From Phycomyces nitens (lineage: Eukaryota; Mucoromycota; Mucoromycetes; Mucorales; Phycomycetaceae), in NCBI GenBank assembly GCA_022702545.1, contig JAHRBC010000006.1, positions 2,170,001 to 2,234,000 on the forward strand: 64,000 nt of DNA, written 5' to 3'. Below, piece by piece: positions 32,801 through 45,400 of this stretch; the stretch's first letter is position 1; each line of letters begins with the position of its first letter. The notes under the pieces were generated by a model. That model worked only from the letters and a program-made list of their open reading frames with translations. It did not search any database and was not told the origin of the DNA. The translations under genes were made by a program, and so were the position numbers.

Positions 32801-35687
32801 ATTGCCCCTCTGTTTTGCACAATCACTTTGACGATCGCTATGGTCTTCCCTCTGTCTCTGCCTCTGTTCCTCCCACGCAACATGCATATGGTACCCGCCA
32901 ATTGACCACGATCAACGAGGATCTTGTGCTCAACATTCTGCGCAAGTTCAACAAGGCGTCGTCTCCTGGATTCGATGGTATCCCGTACAAGGTGTGGTCC
33001 CTTTTTCCCTGTCTCAACCGTTGGCTTCTGGCTATATTCCGTCGTTGTCAACATTTGGCTTGGATTCCCCAACACTGGCGCCTCTCACGAACGATTCTGT
33101 TGTATAAGAAGGGTGACCCACACGATCCTGGTAACTGGCGTCCCATTGCTCTCCAAAATTCGGCTGGTAAACTTTACTCTGCTGTCATTGATCGTCTCAT
33201 GCGTGATGTGCTCGAATCCATCGTTCCCAAAAACCAAAAGGGATTCATGCCAACACCTGGATGCTTTGAGCACGACTTCTATATTCATGCCATGATCAGA
33301 AAAGCACGCCGTAAAGATCTCCCCTTGTATGTTTGCTCCTATGATCTCAAGGATGCCTTTGGGAGTGTATCTCATACCAGAATTCGTGCTGCGTTGGTTT
33401 ATGCTGGCCTTGATCGTCGTTCTGTACGATTGGTTATGAGCATGTATGATGATATATCTTGTTGGGTTCACACACCTTCTGGCCCGTCTGACTTGGTTAA
33501 TCTAATGCGTGGAACCAAACAGGGTGATCCTTCGTCCCCTCTGATCTTCACTCTTTGTCTTTTGGAACTGACACATCGCCTCAACGCCCTTCAACCTGCC
33601 ACTCAAGCTTCATACCACAACCACCTTCTCCTGGCTGACGATTTGACAATCTTTTCCCATGACCCTGCTCATTTCCGTCGCCTACATGCCGAAGTCGTTG
33701 GATTTATGGATGAACACGAGTTGACTATCAACGCCAACAAGACCTGCTTCTCTGCCACCAAACCTGGACATCGTAGCCGTAATCGTCGCCTTCGTGATCG
33801 TCGCATGCAACTGGATTACCACAATGAACCTATTCCCTGCATTGACCTCAATCACGATTGGAAGTATCTGGGTAATTCGGTTGGCTTGCAACGTCGTGGC
33901 ATATTTGGTAGCTTCAAGGCTCTCTTGGGGCAAATTGACAAGCAATTGAAGACCGTTGCCAGCTCAAAACTGCGCATTTTTCAAAAGCATCATGCAATCA
34001 AGACGTTCATTCTTCCACAGCTTGAATACTTTGTACGATTGAACGGTCTCAGCCCACACCATGCCAAGCAGCTTGGTCAAACTCTTCGTAGATCTGTACG
34101 TAAGTTCTGTCAGCTCCCAGCCAGTGCATCCTTGTCTCTCTTCCACTTGCCTGTTGATCAGGGCGGTCTAGGATATTATGATCCAACAGATTGGTCTGCG
34201 AGTACCCAAATCGTGCACATTGTGGGCTTGCTCAATTCAACGGATCCAGCAGTTCGACATCTTGTACGTGAGGAAATCTCCACCCTTGTAGAAGCACGGT
34301 ACAACAAACCTTTCTCCAATGACACCGTTGACTTTCCTGTGGGATTATGCACTGATCAGCAAGTACTGGCATACATGTCTGGACAGTATGAGCACCTGAA
34401 AAAGGGACGATACGTTGACGCTGTTGATCCCTCTGCTGGTATTGTTGCTGCCATCAAGCACGTTGGGTGCCGTTTTGTGCTCACTGAGGCCGATCCCCAC
34501 TTGCCTGACAGTTTTGTCCAATTTGCTATTGACGAAGACACTATTGTTGCCAATGCACTGACCACTCCACGCCGCAAAACAACGATGATAGGACGCATCA
34601 AGCGATTTTGTCAATCAAAACTTCTTGCACGTTGGCAGACCCAGGTTAAACAAGGCCAGTCCGTTTCCTCCATCCAGCACCCTGCCTCCAAAGCTTGGAT
34701 AAGGACAGACGATCTCCACCCTGGTGCATATGCCTTTGCTCTCAAAAGTCGCCTGGACATGCTTCCTACCAATGCCAACAAAGTGAAATGGGGATTTGGT
34801 CAGACACGTAATTGCCACTCTTGTTCTCTGCCTGAAGATATCCACCACGTCCTCTGCTTCTGTCGCAATAACCAAAGCAAGACACTCCAAACGGAAAGGC
34901 ACAACAAGGTGTTGCAACGAATCGTCTCTGCTGCACGTTACAACAATCGTTCCTGCACGATCTCAGTCAACCAACGCCCCCACTGCTTCCCAGTCAAAGT
35001 GTGCGGCCTGATCTTGTTGTGGTAGATGAAGAGAAAAAAACAGTATTCATCACAGATGTTGTCATCACTGCCCAGTCCTCGTCACAATCAACTGATACAA
35101 CTTCCTGCCTGACACGTGCCCGTCAACGAAAATTGGACAAGTATAAATCTGTCAAAGATGCATACGAGGCCATGGGTTTTTCTGTGACGATGAGTGCGTT
35201 TGCCTTTGGAGATGTTGGTGGCACAGATGAGGAGAATTTGTCGCAATTGCTAATGTTGAAATGCAAGCGCGGTTATGCTGAACGTCTTCATCGTTGGTTG
35301 ATCTGTGACATTCTGCGTTTTGGTCATCGTTTGTGGATTCAACGCTGTAGAGGAGTGTACCCTGCTGGACCTGTTTATTCTTCCACAGATATTGACGCGC
35401 GTCAGCAGTCACAGCCCCAAAACAGTTCCCCCACTGGCTCCACTCAACCTCTGCCTGCCACACCTGTGCCCTCTTCGCCCTCTGCGCCTGCCCCTTTGCC
35501 TTCTCCTGTTCCTGTTGCTGCCAGTACTTTTACCTCTCACTGTGCACCAACCCACAGACCACGTCGTTCTGCTCCGCCTTCCTCATCTCCGCAAAATGAG
35601 ATTGGCCATCACTCCGACACTTCTTCTGGACAAGGATCTCGTCTGCGCCGTCGTCAAGGTCGTCGTGCTGCTTCCCAGCCTGCATAA
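29861..35687 (+). pseudogene. LINE copy A polyprotein, two frameshifts
   Basis: The first in-frame ATG is 29861 (MSAALTQHFDG). The N-terminal region has several C2H2-type fingers (FRCPLCPP...HGSHKH; CYDCTKAFTSRDDFIHH; ICPCCPS...RHHLVKH; CYGCDQYFPSCDLVSHRQTH). A long Pro/Ser/Thr-rich linker follows. The reverse transcriptase has PGFDGIPYKVW, SYDLKDAFGSV, GTKQGDPSSP and LLADDLTIF. Next come a CHSCSLPEDIHHVLCFC knuckle and an R2-like endonuclease motif RPDLVVVDEE followed by FITDVVIT. Compared with copy B, one C is missing from the run at 32805-32808 and one from the run at 34977-34981, giving two frameshifts. The protein cannot be made in one piece from this copy. Confidence 0.88.
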
Positions 35688-35994
35688 TGGAATTCAACGA
35701 TGGACACACTTGTTCCTTTCTTCCCTTTAACTCATCTACTTTTCCCAGTGTCCGAATTCTTTTCTGTGTTTTTACACCATTTCTTCTTTTCTTTACACCC
35801 TTGTCTCTTTTTTATTTATTTTATTTTATATCTGTTTCTGCCCATTCAACCTCTCAGTGTTAGGGCAGCTGGTCATAGGCTATACTTCTTGTTAAGACTT
35901 TATGTCTTTTCCTTCATCTTTTTAAAGTTTAGGTTTTTATACTACTTTCTCTTGCCTCTTATTGACACTCTTCGCATAAAATAAAAGTATTATT
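35688..35994 (+). other. LINE copy A 3' untranslated region
   Basis: This is 307 bp after the stop, pyrimidine-rich (many TTTCTT and CTTTT runs), ending CATAAAATAAAAGTATTATT. The same sequence occurs at 48461-48766 after copy B with only a few differences. In R2-type elements the 3' untranslated RNA is the template-recognition signal, which is a plausible role here. Confidence 0.7.
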
Positions 35995-36447
35995 GGTTCG
36001 ATTCCCCGATGCGGAAATAGTTTTGCTGATTGCTCATAATATCACAAACAAACATACTTTTTGCACTTAATACAAAAGAACAACCTCTTCAAGACACATC
36101 TTTTGGTGCAAGAAGCATTCTCCTGCCATATCAACAACATACTTTTTTTTCGACATCTGTCCAACAATCTCGCGATTCCAGCATCTCAGCTCATCACAAC
36201 ATTGTCAACATCGTCAAAAACATTTTTTAATTATTAAGTAATTTGGCCTTGGCTCTTAAGAACATTTCGATCTACTTGGCAACACCTATATACTGTGAAA
36301 ACCCCAACCTCTTCCTGCAACTCCTTCATCCGTTTCGTACCTAGGCGCGATTTTTTGCTGGGACCTGGTCCTTTTCCTTTATTTATTGTCCTGCCCTGTC
36401 TTGCTCTGAAAAAGTTTTTTCTTGTCTCCGACTCTATTTCCGCTGCA

Positions 36448-39400
36448 ATGTCCGCAGCCCTCACTCAACACTTTGATGGGTACATCGATTCTGATTACTT
36501 TTGTTGTCCATTGTGCCCACCCACAGACCATATATTATTTTTCTCAGCCCGTGCATTCTCTCTCCATGGTTCCCATAAACACAAACGTAAATTTGTGGTC
36601 AATTGGAAGTGCTATGACTGTACAAAGGCGTTTACAAGTCGTGATGATTTTATTCACCATGAATGTGTCCTGTCCTATGTGGCCCCTCACCTTGTTCGTG
36701 TTCCTCCTCTCTCTGGCCATTCACCTGCCTGTCAACCCATTGACGATTTTCCTGTCATCAGCACTGCCAAGGCCTTCATCTGTCCATGTTGCCCAAGCCA
36801 ATACACTGAGGCATATTCTCTTCAACGTCACCATCTTGTCAAGCACAAACGATATTTGCGGATCGTTTGGACTTGCCCATGCCGTTGTGGTTTTGCCACA
36901 GTTGAGAAACTGGATGTCACCAACCATGTCAAGTACGATTGTGCCGTTGGAACTGACGTTGACGATGTTGATCTTGACAATAGCATTTGCTATGGTTGTG
37001 ACCAATACTTCCCTTCTTGTGATCTCGTTTCCCATCGTCAAACACACCCTGGTTTCGTTGATGCCCTTGCAGGAACATGGCGCCTCCCTTTTGCTGGGAC
37101 AGAACTCTCTACATTGAACGATATCATTGGACTTGTTGGTTGGGATTCTGCTACAATCACGCAACATCTTCGTCAGAAACGTATCTGGAAACACCCCAAC
37201 ATTATCAGTTCATTCTTACAGAAATCGGGCTCCTCACCACTGCCTCTGCTTCCTTCTCTGGTTGGCGAAAATCGATTCTCTGCTTTGAGTACTGCCTTGG
37301 ACACTGGTGACGATTGTGAGAGCGATGTGGACGATACTCCTCTTGATGCATTTGATACACCCATTGGTGTTTTGGACGCCACAGCCAACTCTAACATCGA
37401 TTCACACAACGATGATAACGATAGCTCTGGGTTCACCACTCCACTTGCCACATCACCAGCTTTGCCACCTCAACCCTCTACCATTTTCATGCTGGGCAAA
37501 CGTACACTAAACGATCGTTCACCACAACCAACTGGGTATCGTTTTACACGCCCACCTGCAAAGACCCTGGCCTCTGTTGCTCACACTCCCCAGACTGCTT
37601 CTGCTGCTCCCATTGTTGTTTCTACCTTTGAGCAAGCATCGAACTTTCTGCGTGGACTTGACCTCAAGCTCCCAACACCACCTTCCCCACCATCACCAAC
37701 GCCTTCTCCTCTGATCTCGCCTCTTCTTCTTGCTTCCTCTGCCCATGAGGGCGATGTTCTGGCTGATATTCAGGACGAAAACTCTGTTGACGCTGATCAT
37801 TCTGATCATGCTGATACAATTGGTGCCGTTGAAGTTGCTGCTGATGTTTTGTCTTGCACTGGTAGTGTACCTCCTGTTGTTTTGCCTGTCCCAACTCGTA
37901 CACCATTGTCTCCACGCTTCTCTTCCCCTGCTGTCTCTCCTGCTTTTGTTGACTGGCATGACTGTTGGAATATGGACCCTGCTCGCCGTGCTCGTCTCTT
38001 TGCTGACCAAGATCGCCAGAATTCTCTTGCTAGAGAACGTAGAGCCCCTCCACCTTCCCAACGGCCTCCAGAACCACGTCCTTCACCTACCCCTACCTCC
38101 ATCATCCACCCCCAAAGACTTGCGTTCATCACAAACCAGGCTGTGCCACCCTCACCAACTGTCACTTTTCCTTTTAACGAGGTGTCTATGCACCCAAGTC
38201 GACGTGCTTTGCTGGACTTTGCAGACTGTGCACTGCAAAAAATATGTTACTGTACATATGTTCAAGGATGTTTAATTCTGAGTAAGATTTAAATCGAATT
38301 CCGGAATCTAATATAACTTGATTTTGTTAGCTATATAATATGTCTCATATGGAATGAGTGCAGGATTCTGAACCCATAATTCTCTATAGACGGACATATA
38401 GTTTCTTAACACAGCTGAATACTTTAACAACAACCAAACTTCATGTTTTTGCACTACGTTACATTTATCTATTGTTTTAAAAGCCAAAATACAATGGACT
38501 AAAATTAGATTTTGGGATGGAAGTATACTTGAATACGTTTTAAAAGAACATTATTGGACATTACAATCAATTATTTGGTTTCCAAGTATACTTGAATCCA
38601 TTTTAAAATCGTTTTATTGGACATAATATTCTGGATAAATGATAAAATTTTTATTTGATAGAACAGAATAGAAGAATACTTCTTTTAAATATGTTGTGGC
38701 AAATGGTTTACCAAAAAATTTATTTCATAAAAATATTTTGTAAATACTATAATATCTATTGCAATATATCTCTGTCTATAATATGGATTACTATACAATT
38801 AATACTACAACATACCTTTTCATTAGATAATAGAATAATATAGATAGATACTTTACAATCATGACATATAAACCAATCGCACATTTTGATATCTATTAAA
38901 ATAAAATTATATAATAAAAAATATGATTAATAATTTGATATCATTGTATAAATATATTTGAATATTTATCCACTTACCATTATTATAAAAATATCAGGGG
39001 GAATTATATAAAGATACTATATAGCATGATCTTGATATTAAATGTTAATAAAAAATAAATTTGTATAGAAATGCTACTTGCCAAGCAAATTATAATCTAT
39101 GGGATTTCAGTATTTGATGACTATATTGCAATACTTAGATGACCTTACATAGATACTAAAAATAAAATGTGAGTAAGAAAATAAAGATATATTTCTTTAA
39201 GTAGACATACCATATGCTTATTATTTAAAAATCCTGTTATTGTAAACAAATAGTAAAATCTGTAATAGGGTAGTTAGCAAGTAAATAAAATCTTTATCAA
39301 TTGATTTACCTTTTTATAATGAAAAGAGAACTAGTATGTGTATCTTTCATTATTAAATAAGCATCTACAATATTATAATTGTATTAGAGTAATGTAAAAT

Positions 39401-42400
39401 ATAATGTAAAATCACACACCATAACATACTACAAGTGCAAGTAATAAACAGAGAAAAAGAGAAAAAATAAAAAAAATGAAAACAAAAATGTTTAAATAAA
39501 AATTATTTTCACCTCATAATCGAGGCAATTAAAATAATGCGGCCAAACTGGATTACAATATTTATTATGATATTAAACTTCCAAGATGTTCTTTGTATAT
39601 AAAAAGTTTTTATTAAATAAGTCTTCTTTCTCTGCTCTCAAGTTACCAAGAATATTACTATCTCTTATATCTTATCATGTATGTAAACTATCCAAAAAAT
39701 CAATATAAATTAATAAAAAAATTAATATTTCTATAAAGAAAATGCCATCCAACACTCCCAGAACTCCAGGACGCCGAACCCGAATGAATGCAGAGGCTAC
39801 AGCCTCTCACCAGGTTCAGGCTGGTAGAATTGACAATCGTCAGATTGCTCAAAGAGTCCCACCTGTTGCCAATGAAGACCAGCAGTACGAGGCAATAATT
39901 GGCATGCTGAATGGTGTCAATAGCAACATGGTAGCTGTCAACAATAAGCTTGGCATGCTTATTGACAGTCAGGGCAAGACTCACCAGGCTGTAGGTGCAT
40001 TGGCCGATGCCCATGCAAACAATGTGATTCAACAACAATTGGCTGTTCCAATTGCAATTGCTCCTTCCTCAGCCCCTCCAAACATGCTAGGTATTACTGG
40101 AATGGGTGATATTATCCTGGTAAGAGCCACTTGTTATATAATATAATATGACACTATTAAATAAATTATATTTAGGAATTGATCAATGACAAGATGTGGA
40201 AGAAAGACTTCCCATCCAATGATCTATCTCTGATTGCTGAAAATGAAAGCAAAAAGAGGTGGAATAAGGATGAGCAGATCAACCACCCAGACAATGTTGC
40301 TGTCATCAACTACTTGAAAGAGTATATTCTTTCCCAGCCCCGTGTTGCTGGTTTTTGGCCTGGTATGGTAGTTGCCAAAATAAAAAATAGCTACAAGACC
40401 TACCATCGGTATGCCAATATGACAATTGAGCAGGCAGAAGTCAAGAAGCGTAAAGGACGATCGAGCAGCCGTATTTCAGAGGTTTGTAATAGCAGGTTTA
40501 TAATAATTAAATATTTTATTTGTCTTTTATGCTTATTTAAAAAAAAACTAGATCTGCTCTCGTCGTAAAGATTTTTATGAAAGTAACTGGAGACTTGTTG
40601 ATGAGGAGATGGGTCGTGCTGCAGACAATTTTGGAGAAATGGCCTACAGCAATCTTCTTCAGAAGGAAGCAATGTCAGATGGTGAATCTGGGGATGAGGA
40701 GATTGCTGTTGGCTATACAGTACGTGTTTTGAAAGTTGCTCGTCCCAGCTGGTGAAGTGAGGAGGTAAATATCTTTTATAAAAGACAATATAATTTAGTA
40801 TAAGAGGAAAAAACAAAACTAATAAAATAAACGTAGTTCAACAAACTCTTGGCAGTCATTGACCATATGACAAAAGAACGTGACTTGGGTAAATCCAAAA
40901 TGAAGTCAAAGCCAAGAATGCCCCGATACCAAAGAACGGTCAAGGTTACTCCTGTTCCCAGTAACCTTGCATTGTCATTGCCACCCTGGGCCGTTAACAG
41001 TGAATAAATAATTTTTCACTATATCTCTATGCTTAATAACAACTGTTGAAGACTTAATTAATATGAAGATAAAGGTAGATATATTTAAAAATTAAAAATA
41101 GATTTTTTGGGCAAAGGAATTACAATTTTCTTGGTTTTATAGTCAAGTATGGCCACAGGCATGAGAATACGATGGATGGGCAACACGCTCTGAAAATCCA
41201 ATGGTGAAAAAGTGTCCTGGTGAATTTCAGTACCTTCAAACTCTCTACTGATGTCAGAGGTGGTTTTGTACCATTTGACAAAAGCAAAGGTATGTTGGCT
41301 GTTGTGGTGCATGGGAGATGTTGTTGATATTGGACTAAAAGCATGTATAAAAATATATTGGATTTCTCCAACGTATGCATATACTGCATTTGTCCTGTTC
41401 TCCACAAACAATGCCTGAATATATGAGCCCCGTTTGTTGCCGTTGGAACCTTTGAACACCTGCCCAAGAATGTTGATTGGCTTTAGCATCATGATCCAGT
41501 CATTTACAAATGCAGAGCTTGCCATGCTCTCTTTGCAACTCGAAATGTTCTTGTCATTGTACGCAACTTGATAGTATTCCACAAGACAATCATACTCTGA
41601 CTTTGACATTGGTGACAAAGGTTTTGTTGCAAACGGAAATACAGACGGTGGCAGTGGCTCATTCCCTTTGATTGCCATTGATAGGTCTTGTGCGGCATTC
41701 AAGAACTCAGGAAGAGAAAACAAATGGTGTTGACTTGCATGGTTTCCTTGTTTGCTATTAGGCTCTAATGATTTTCTGAATATATCAAGAAAGGTATGTG
41801 AATCAACAGATTGAAGAATATGCTGTGCAAAGTCGTCTTTATGCAATTCTTCCACAAACTTCTTCATATATGTCAACTCAAATCCATTTTTCTTGTTAGT
41901 GTAGAAGTTTTTGAGGATGCCATTATACCGCTCAAAACTGAAAAGCCAGTATCCATAGACAGGCCCAAAATCCTTGATCGTTTTTGATAGATGGAGATGC
42001 AGATGCATGTTCGGTGACAACAAATCAGCATTGTAGATAGACTCACACCCTTGGCAAAAATCCTGGAGATATTGGTGTGCCATGCCAATTTCTTCTTGTG
42101 TGATACTAGGCTTTACCAGGAGTCGGCATGCATCAACAAAAAGGATCCAGTTCCTGAAATTCCTTTCTGGAAGAACACCCTTCAATGCCACGGGTGAGTA
42201 TGCCAGGCACCACGACTTCCACTCGTCTGCCTTCATGAAGGGGAACCCCTTCCCAATCTTTGTCTTTAATGTCGTGTAGTCTGGCGGCAATACCATCTTT
42301 TCCACCATCTTCTGCATGGCAACAAGACTCTTATCATTGACTAGACCATCTGCAACCCATCTCTCCATCATCCTCTTGGCAGTGCCTAAGAAGAGATTGT

Positions 42401-45400
42401 GCATTGAATCAATGATTGTGCAGCAGACAACGTCAAAGTACTGGAGACGATGCAGTTCGGACCAGCGAACACCACTGGCAACTTCAAGGCGCTGCCTCTC
42501 AGCTTGAGTGGCTGCATTTCTCCAGACCTCAGCATCCTTATGATTATCATCTCTAGTGCGAAGGAGCCACTTTGAGGAATCAAATCCAGAATAATCAACG
42601 GAGCTTGTGCCAGCTAACCGAGTGAACCGACGATTACACTTATGACAAGCATTTGTACTTGTATGGGAGGTGAACCCACATACTTTCCTTGCGGCGGGAA
42701 TGTCACATGCAACCAGAAAGAGAGCGGCACGGACAGTTGCACCAGATGGGCATTGGTAAGTTTTCATTCGAATTCCTTTGTAGAGATCCTCCAACTCATT
42801 GACCAGTGGTTTGAGATAGTGATTTATCTCTGAGGTTTTTGCTTCTCTGGGTCCAGGCATTAATCCAACAAGGATCACATTCTCTTTCTTGAATCTGATA
42901 TCCCGTGGAAGATTGTTGATTGCAAGGTAGATGGTGCCACAAGAATATGTTACACCATCAAACGGTTGAAACCAGTCAATGTTCAATGTCAACATGAGAG
43001 ATCGCTCACTGTCAACAAAGGGGGTTCCATTTACATCAGCCAATTCGTTCCACATTTTCCCATCATACACGTCAAACATCATGCCCTCTGCATTTGGGCC
43101 ACGATTCCATGAGTTGATCAAATCTTCAAATCCAGGGTGGTGGAAGAACTTCTGGAGAGAATTTTGAGGGAATGGTAAACATATGTCTTTTTTGGGATTC
43201 TTGATACAGAACCAGACACAAAAAGTGGGTTGCCACACACAGAGTTTTTCCCAAACTTGTCAAAGATACAATGAGATGGAGCGGCCAAATCGTTCTCATA
43301 TACTTTATGGCACTCAGAGCAAGAAATATACTTTGTGATACCATTTGTCAAACTGTCCATACCAGCCAGCTTTTTGAGTCCAGGAACACTGACAGGAAGG
43401 CGGAATGGATCAAAAAACAATGCAAGGATCTTGTTCACAATGGTAATCAAGACGACTGCACCTTCATCAACAACATACAAGGATACAAAGAGTGCGATGT
43501 TGATCACAATGAAACGGTGAATGAAATTTAATTTCAAGATGGATTCTGAAGAATAATCTATTACAAGGAGTATTAATTTATGAGAGTTTGTTTAAGGGCC
43601 TGATATTGATTATTATTATACAAACCTTCATCTTCAAGTATCTCACAGTCACTGTTTTCATCATCTTCATCTTCTTCCTCAGAGCTATCATTACCAGGAT
43701 CTTGTTCTTCAAACCCAAAGACAGAATCTGCCTCGGAAAAAGGTAGGCTTCTTGTCATCTCAGCTCTAGTTTCTTCAAAAGAGATCGGGCCTATAAAATC
43801 AAAATATTAGCCCTAAACAGCCAATGAAAAATAAATTATTCTTACCATTGCACTCATAATCAACTTCGGCTTCATATTGTTCACTCTGAGAAAGCTCTGC
43901 ATTATCAATTGCAATGGAATCAAGTACATAACTGGTTGTCTCAGTTGCTTTATTATAAGATAATAAAATATAAACATTATTTTGCTGAATATTAGAAATT
44001 AAATTTTTTATCTTACATCTTTGGGCAACCAATTTGTTTTCATTATCTTTTTTCAAATGACGGTTGAAAGTTTGGAGAGACAACATATCATATCCACCTT
44101 CTTTATTTTTGCACATGGAGCATCTGCACTCCTTTTTAGTTCTTGAGTTGCGTGTGGGAGCCATTGTTAAATAAAATGTTTATAATTATGTTTAGCAGTA
44201 AAGAAAAGGAGTTCAAAGAATAGTTTATTACACTTTAATTGAGTTTGACTTTGACATCTAAAGGTACACAACGGTTTTTAGCCAATGGTGATGGCCAAAC
44301 CATTATTGAAATGGATTTTATAAAAAAATATCTGAATTACAATTTTATCTTTTCTGGGACACAGAACTTCAACATACTGTACATATGTAAAGTAACACCA
44401 TTTTTGCAGTGGTGGTGGTCCTTCTCTGGCCCCACTTGATCAGCTTGTCTCTTCTTTGGACGTGAACGTTATTCAACGGCAAAAATCACGTCGTCAACGT
44501 ACTGGAGTAGTCAAGACTGCTCAACCATGTCTTCCTTCTGTACAGCCCATGACGATTGCCATGATTGACGCTGCTTTGGATTCTTCCTCGAATGACGATG
44601 GGAGTGATTGTGCTGCAGTAGAAGCAATGGAGATCTGTGTGGATGTGCCTAAAAAGTCTAAAAACCGACGTAGACGTGGTAACAAAAAGAACAAAGGAAA
44701 GGATAAGGACCCTGCGCCTGACATATCCACTCTGACGCCGCCTCCTGTTCTGCCTGTTCCCAATGTGACAAAACCCTGCCCCCCACCCATTGGACTCACA
44801 TCGTCAACGTCTCCTTCACCCTCTACACCACACACTCCACGACGCACACGCACCCGTCCACAGCCTTCCACCTCACAGCACCGTTCTTCACAAACCAACT
44901 CTGCCCCACAGCAACCAACCCCCTGTACACCTCCACCACTGTCCGTGCCAGCTACCTCTGCAACACCAACTGCTCCACGTTTGGATAACGATGAGTTTAT
45001 TTTGGATACACCTATGGAATATACTGGACATGCTAACCAACCTGATCCCACTTCACTTACCTCTTCAGTGTCAACCAGCCTTGCTCCCACTCCATGGACT
45101 CCACACAACCGCCGCCAATATCCATCCATTGCACAGATGATGGCTTCACGTACATCTCGTCCATATCTGCGGATTCCTCTGTTTGAGACCGTTGACTTGC
45201 GTAAATCGTTTGAGTTGACCATAGATTCTCTTGTTTCTCAACATTTGGTCACTCCTTCTGACAATCGTCAAATGGTTGAACAAAAGAACAACGCCTTCCA
45301 TGACGAGTTGTACATGTTGATCTCTGAGTACACGCGGCCAAAGCAAGACAGTGAACGAAGTGGGCTTCGCCCTATGGATGGTGTTGACGATATCACTCAC

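Larger units (their letters stand above)
29408..35994 (+). mobile_element. tRNA-associated LINE, copy A (R2/NeSL-like)
   Basis: The unit is about 6587 bp measured from the tRNA segment GGTTCGATTCC at 29408 to just before the same segment at 35995. The order is tRNA 3' half and TTTT, 5' leader, one long ORF (29861-35687), and a 3' untranslated region of about 300 bp ending ATAAAAGTATTATT. Copy B follows directly, head to tail, at high nucleotide identity. Whether the first 109 bp or so are part of the element or a long target duplication is unresolved. There is no LTR, and the ORF encodes a reverse transcriptase plus restriction-like endonuclease, so this is a non-LTR retrotransposon. Confidence 0.88.
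38231..44411 (-). mobile_element. CACTA element F inserted in LINE copy B
   Basis: The element is 6181 bp. Ends read CACTGCAAAAAATATGTTAC from 38231 and CACTGCAAAAATGGTGTTAC inward from 44411; the imperfect repeat extends to about 31 bp (TACATATGT). GTG flanks both sides (38228-38230 and 44412-44414). It carries gene 2 on plus (39742-41007) and the transposase on minus (41085-44163), convergent as in the other family A elements. Both genes carry lesions, so F is not autonomous. No gene 3 is seen in its left 1.5 kb. Confidence 0.93.
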
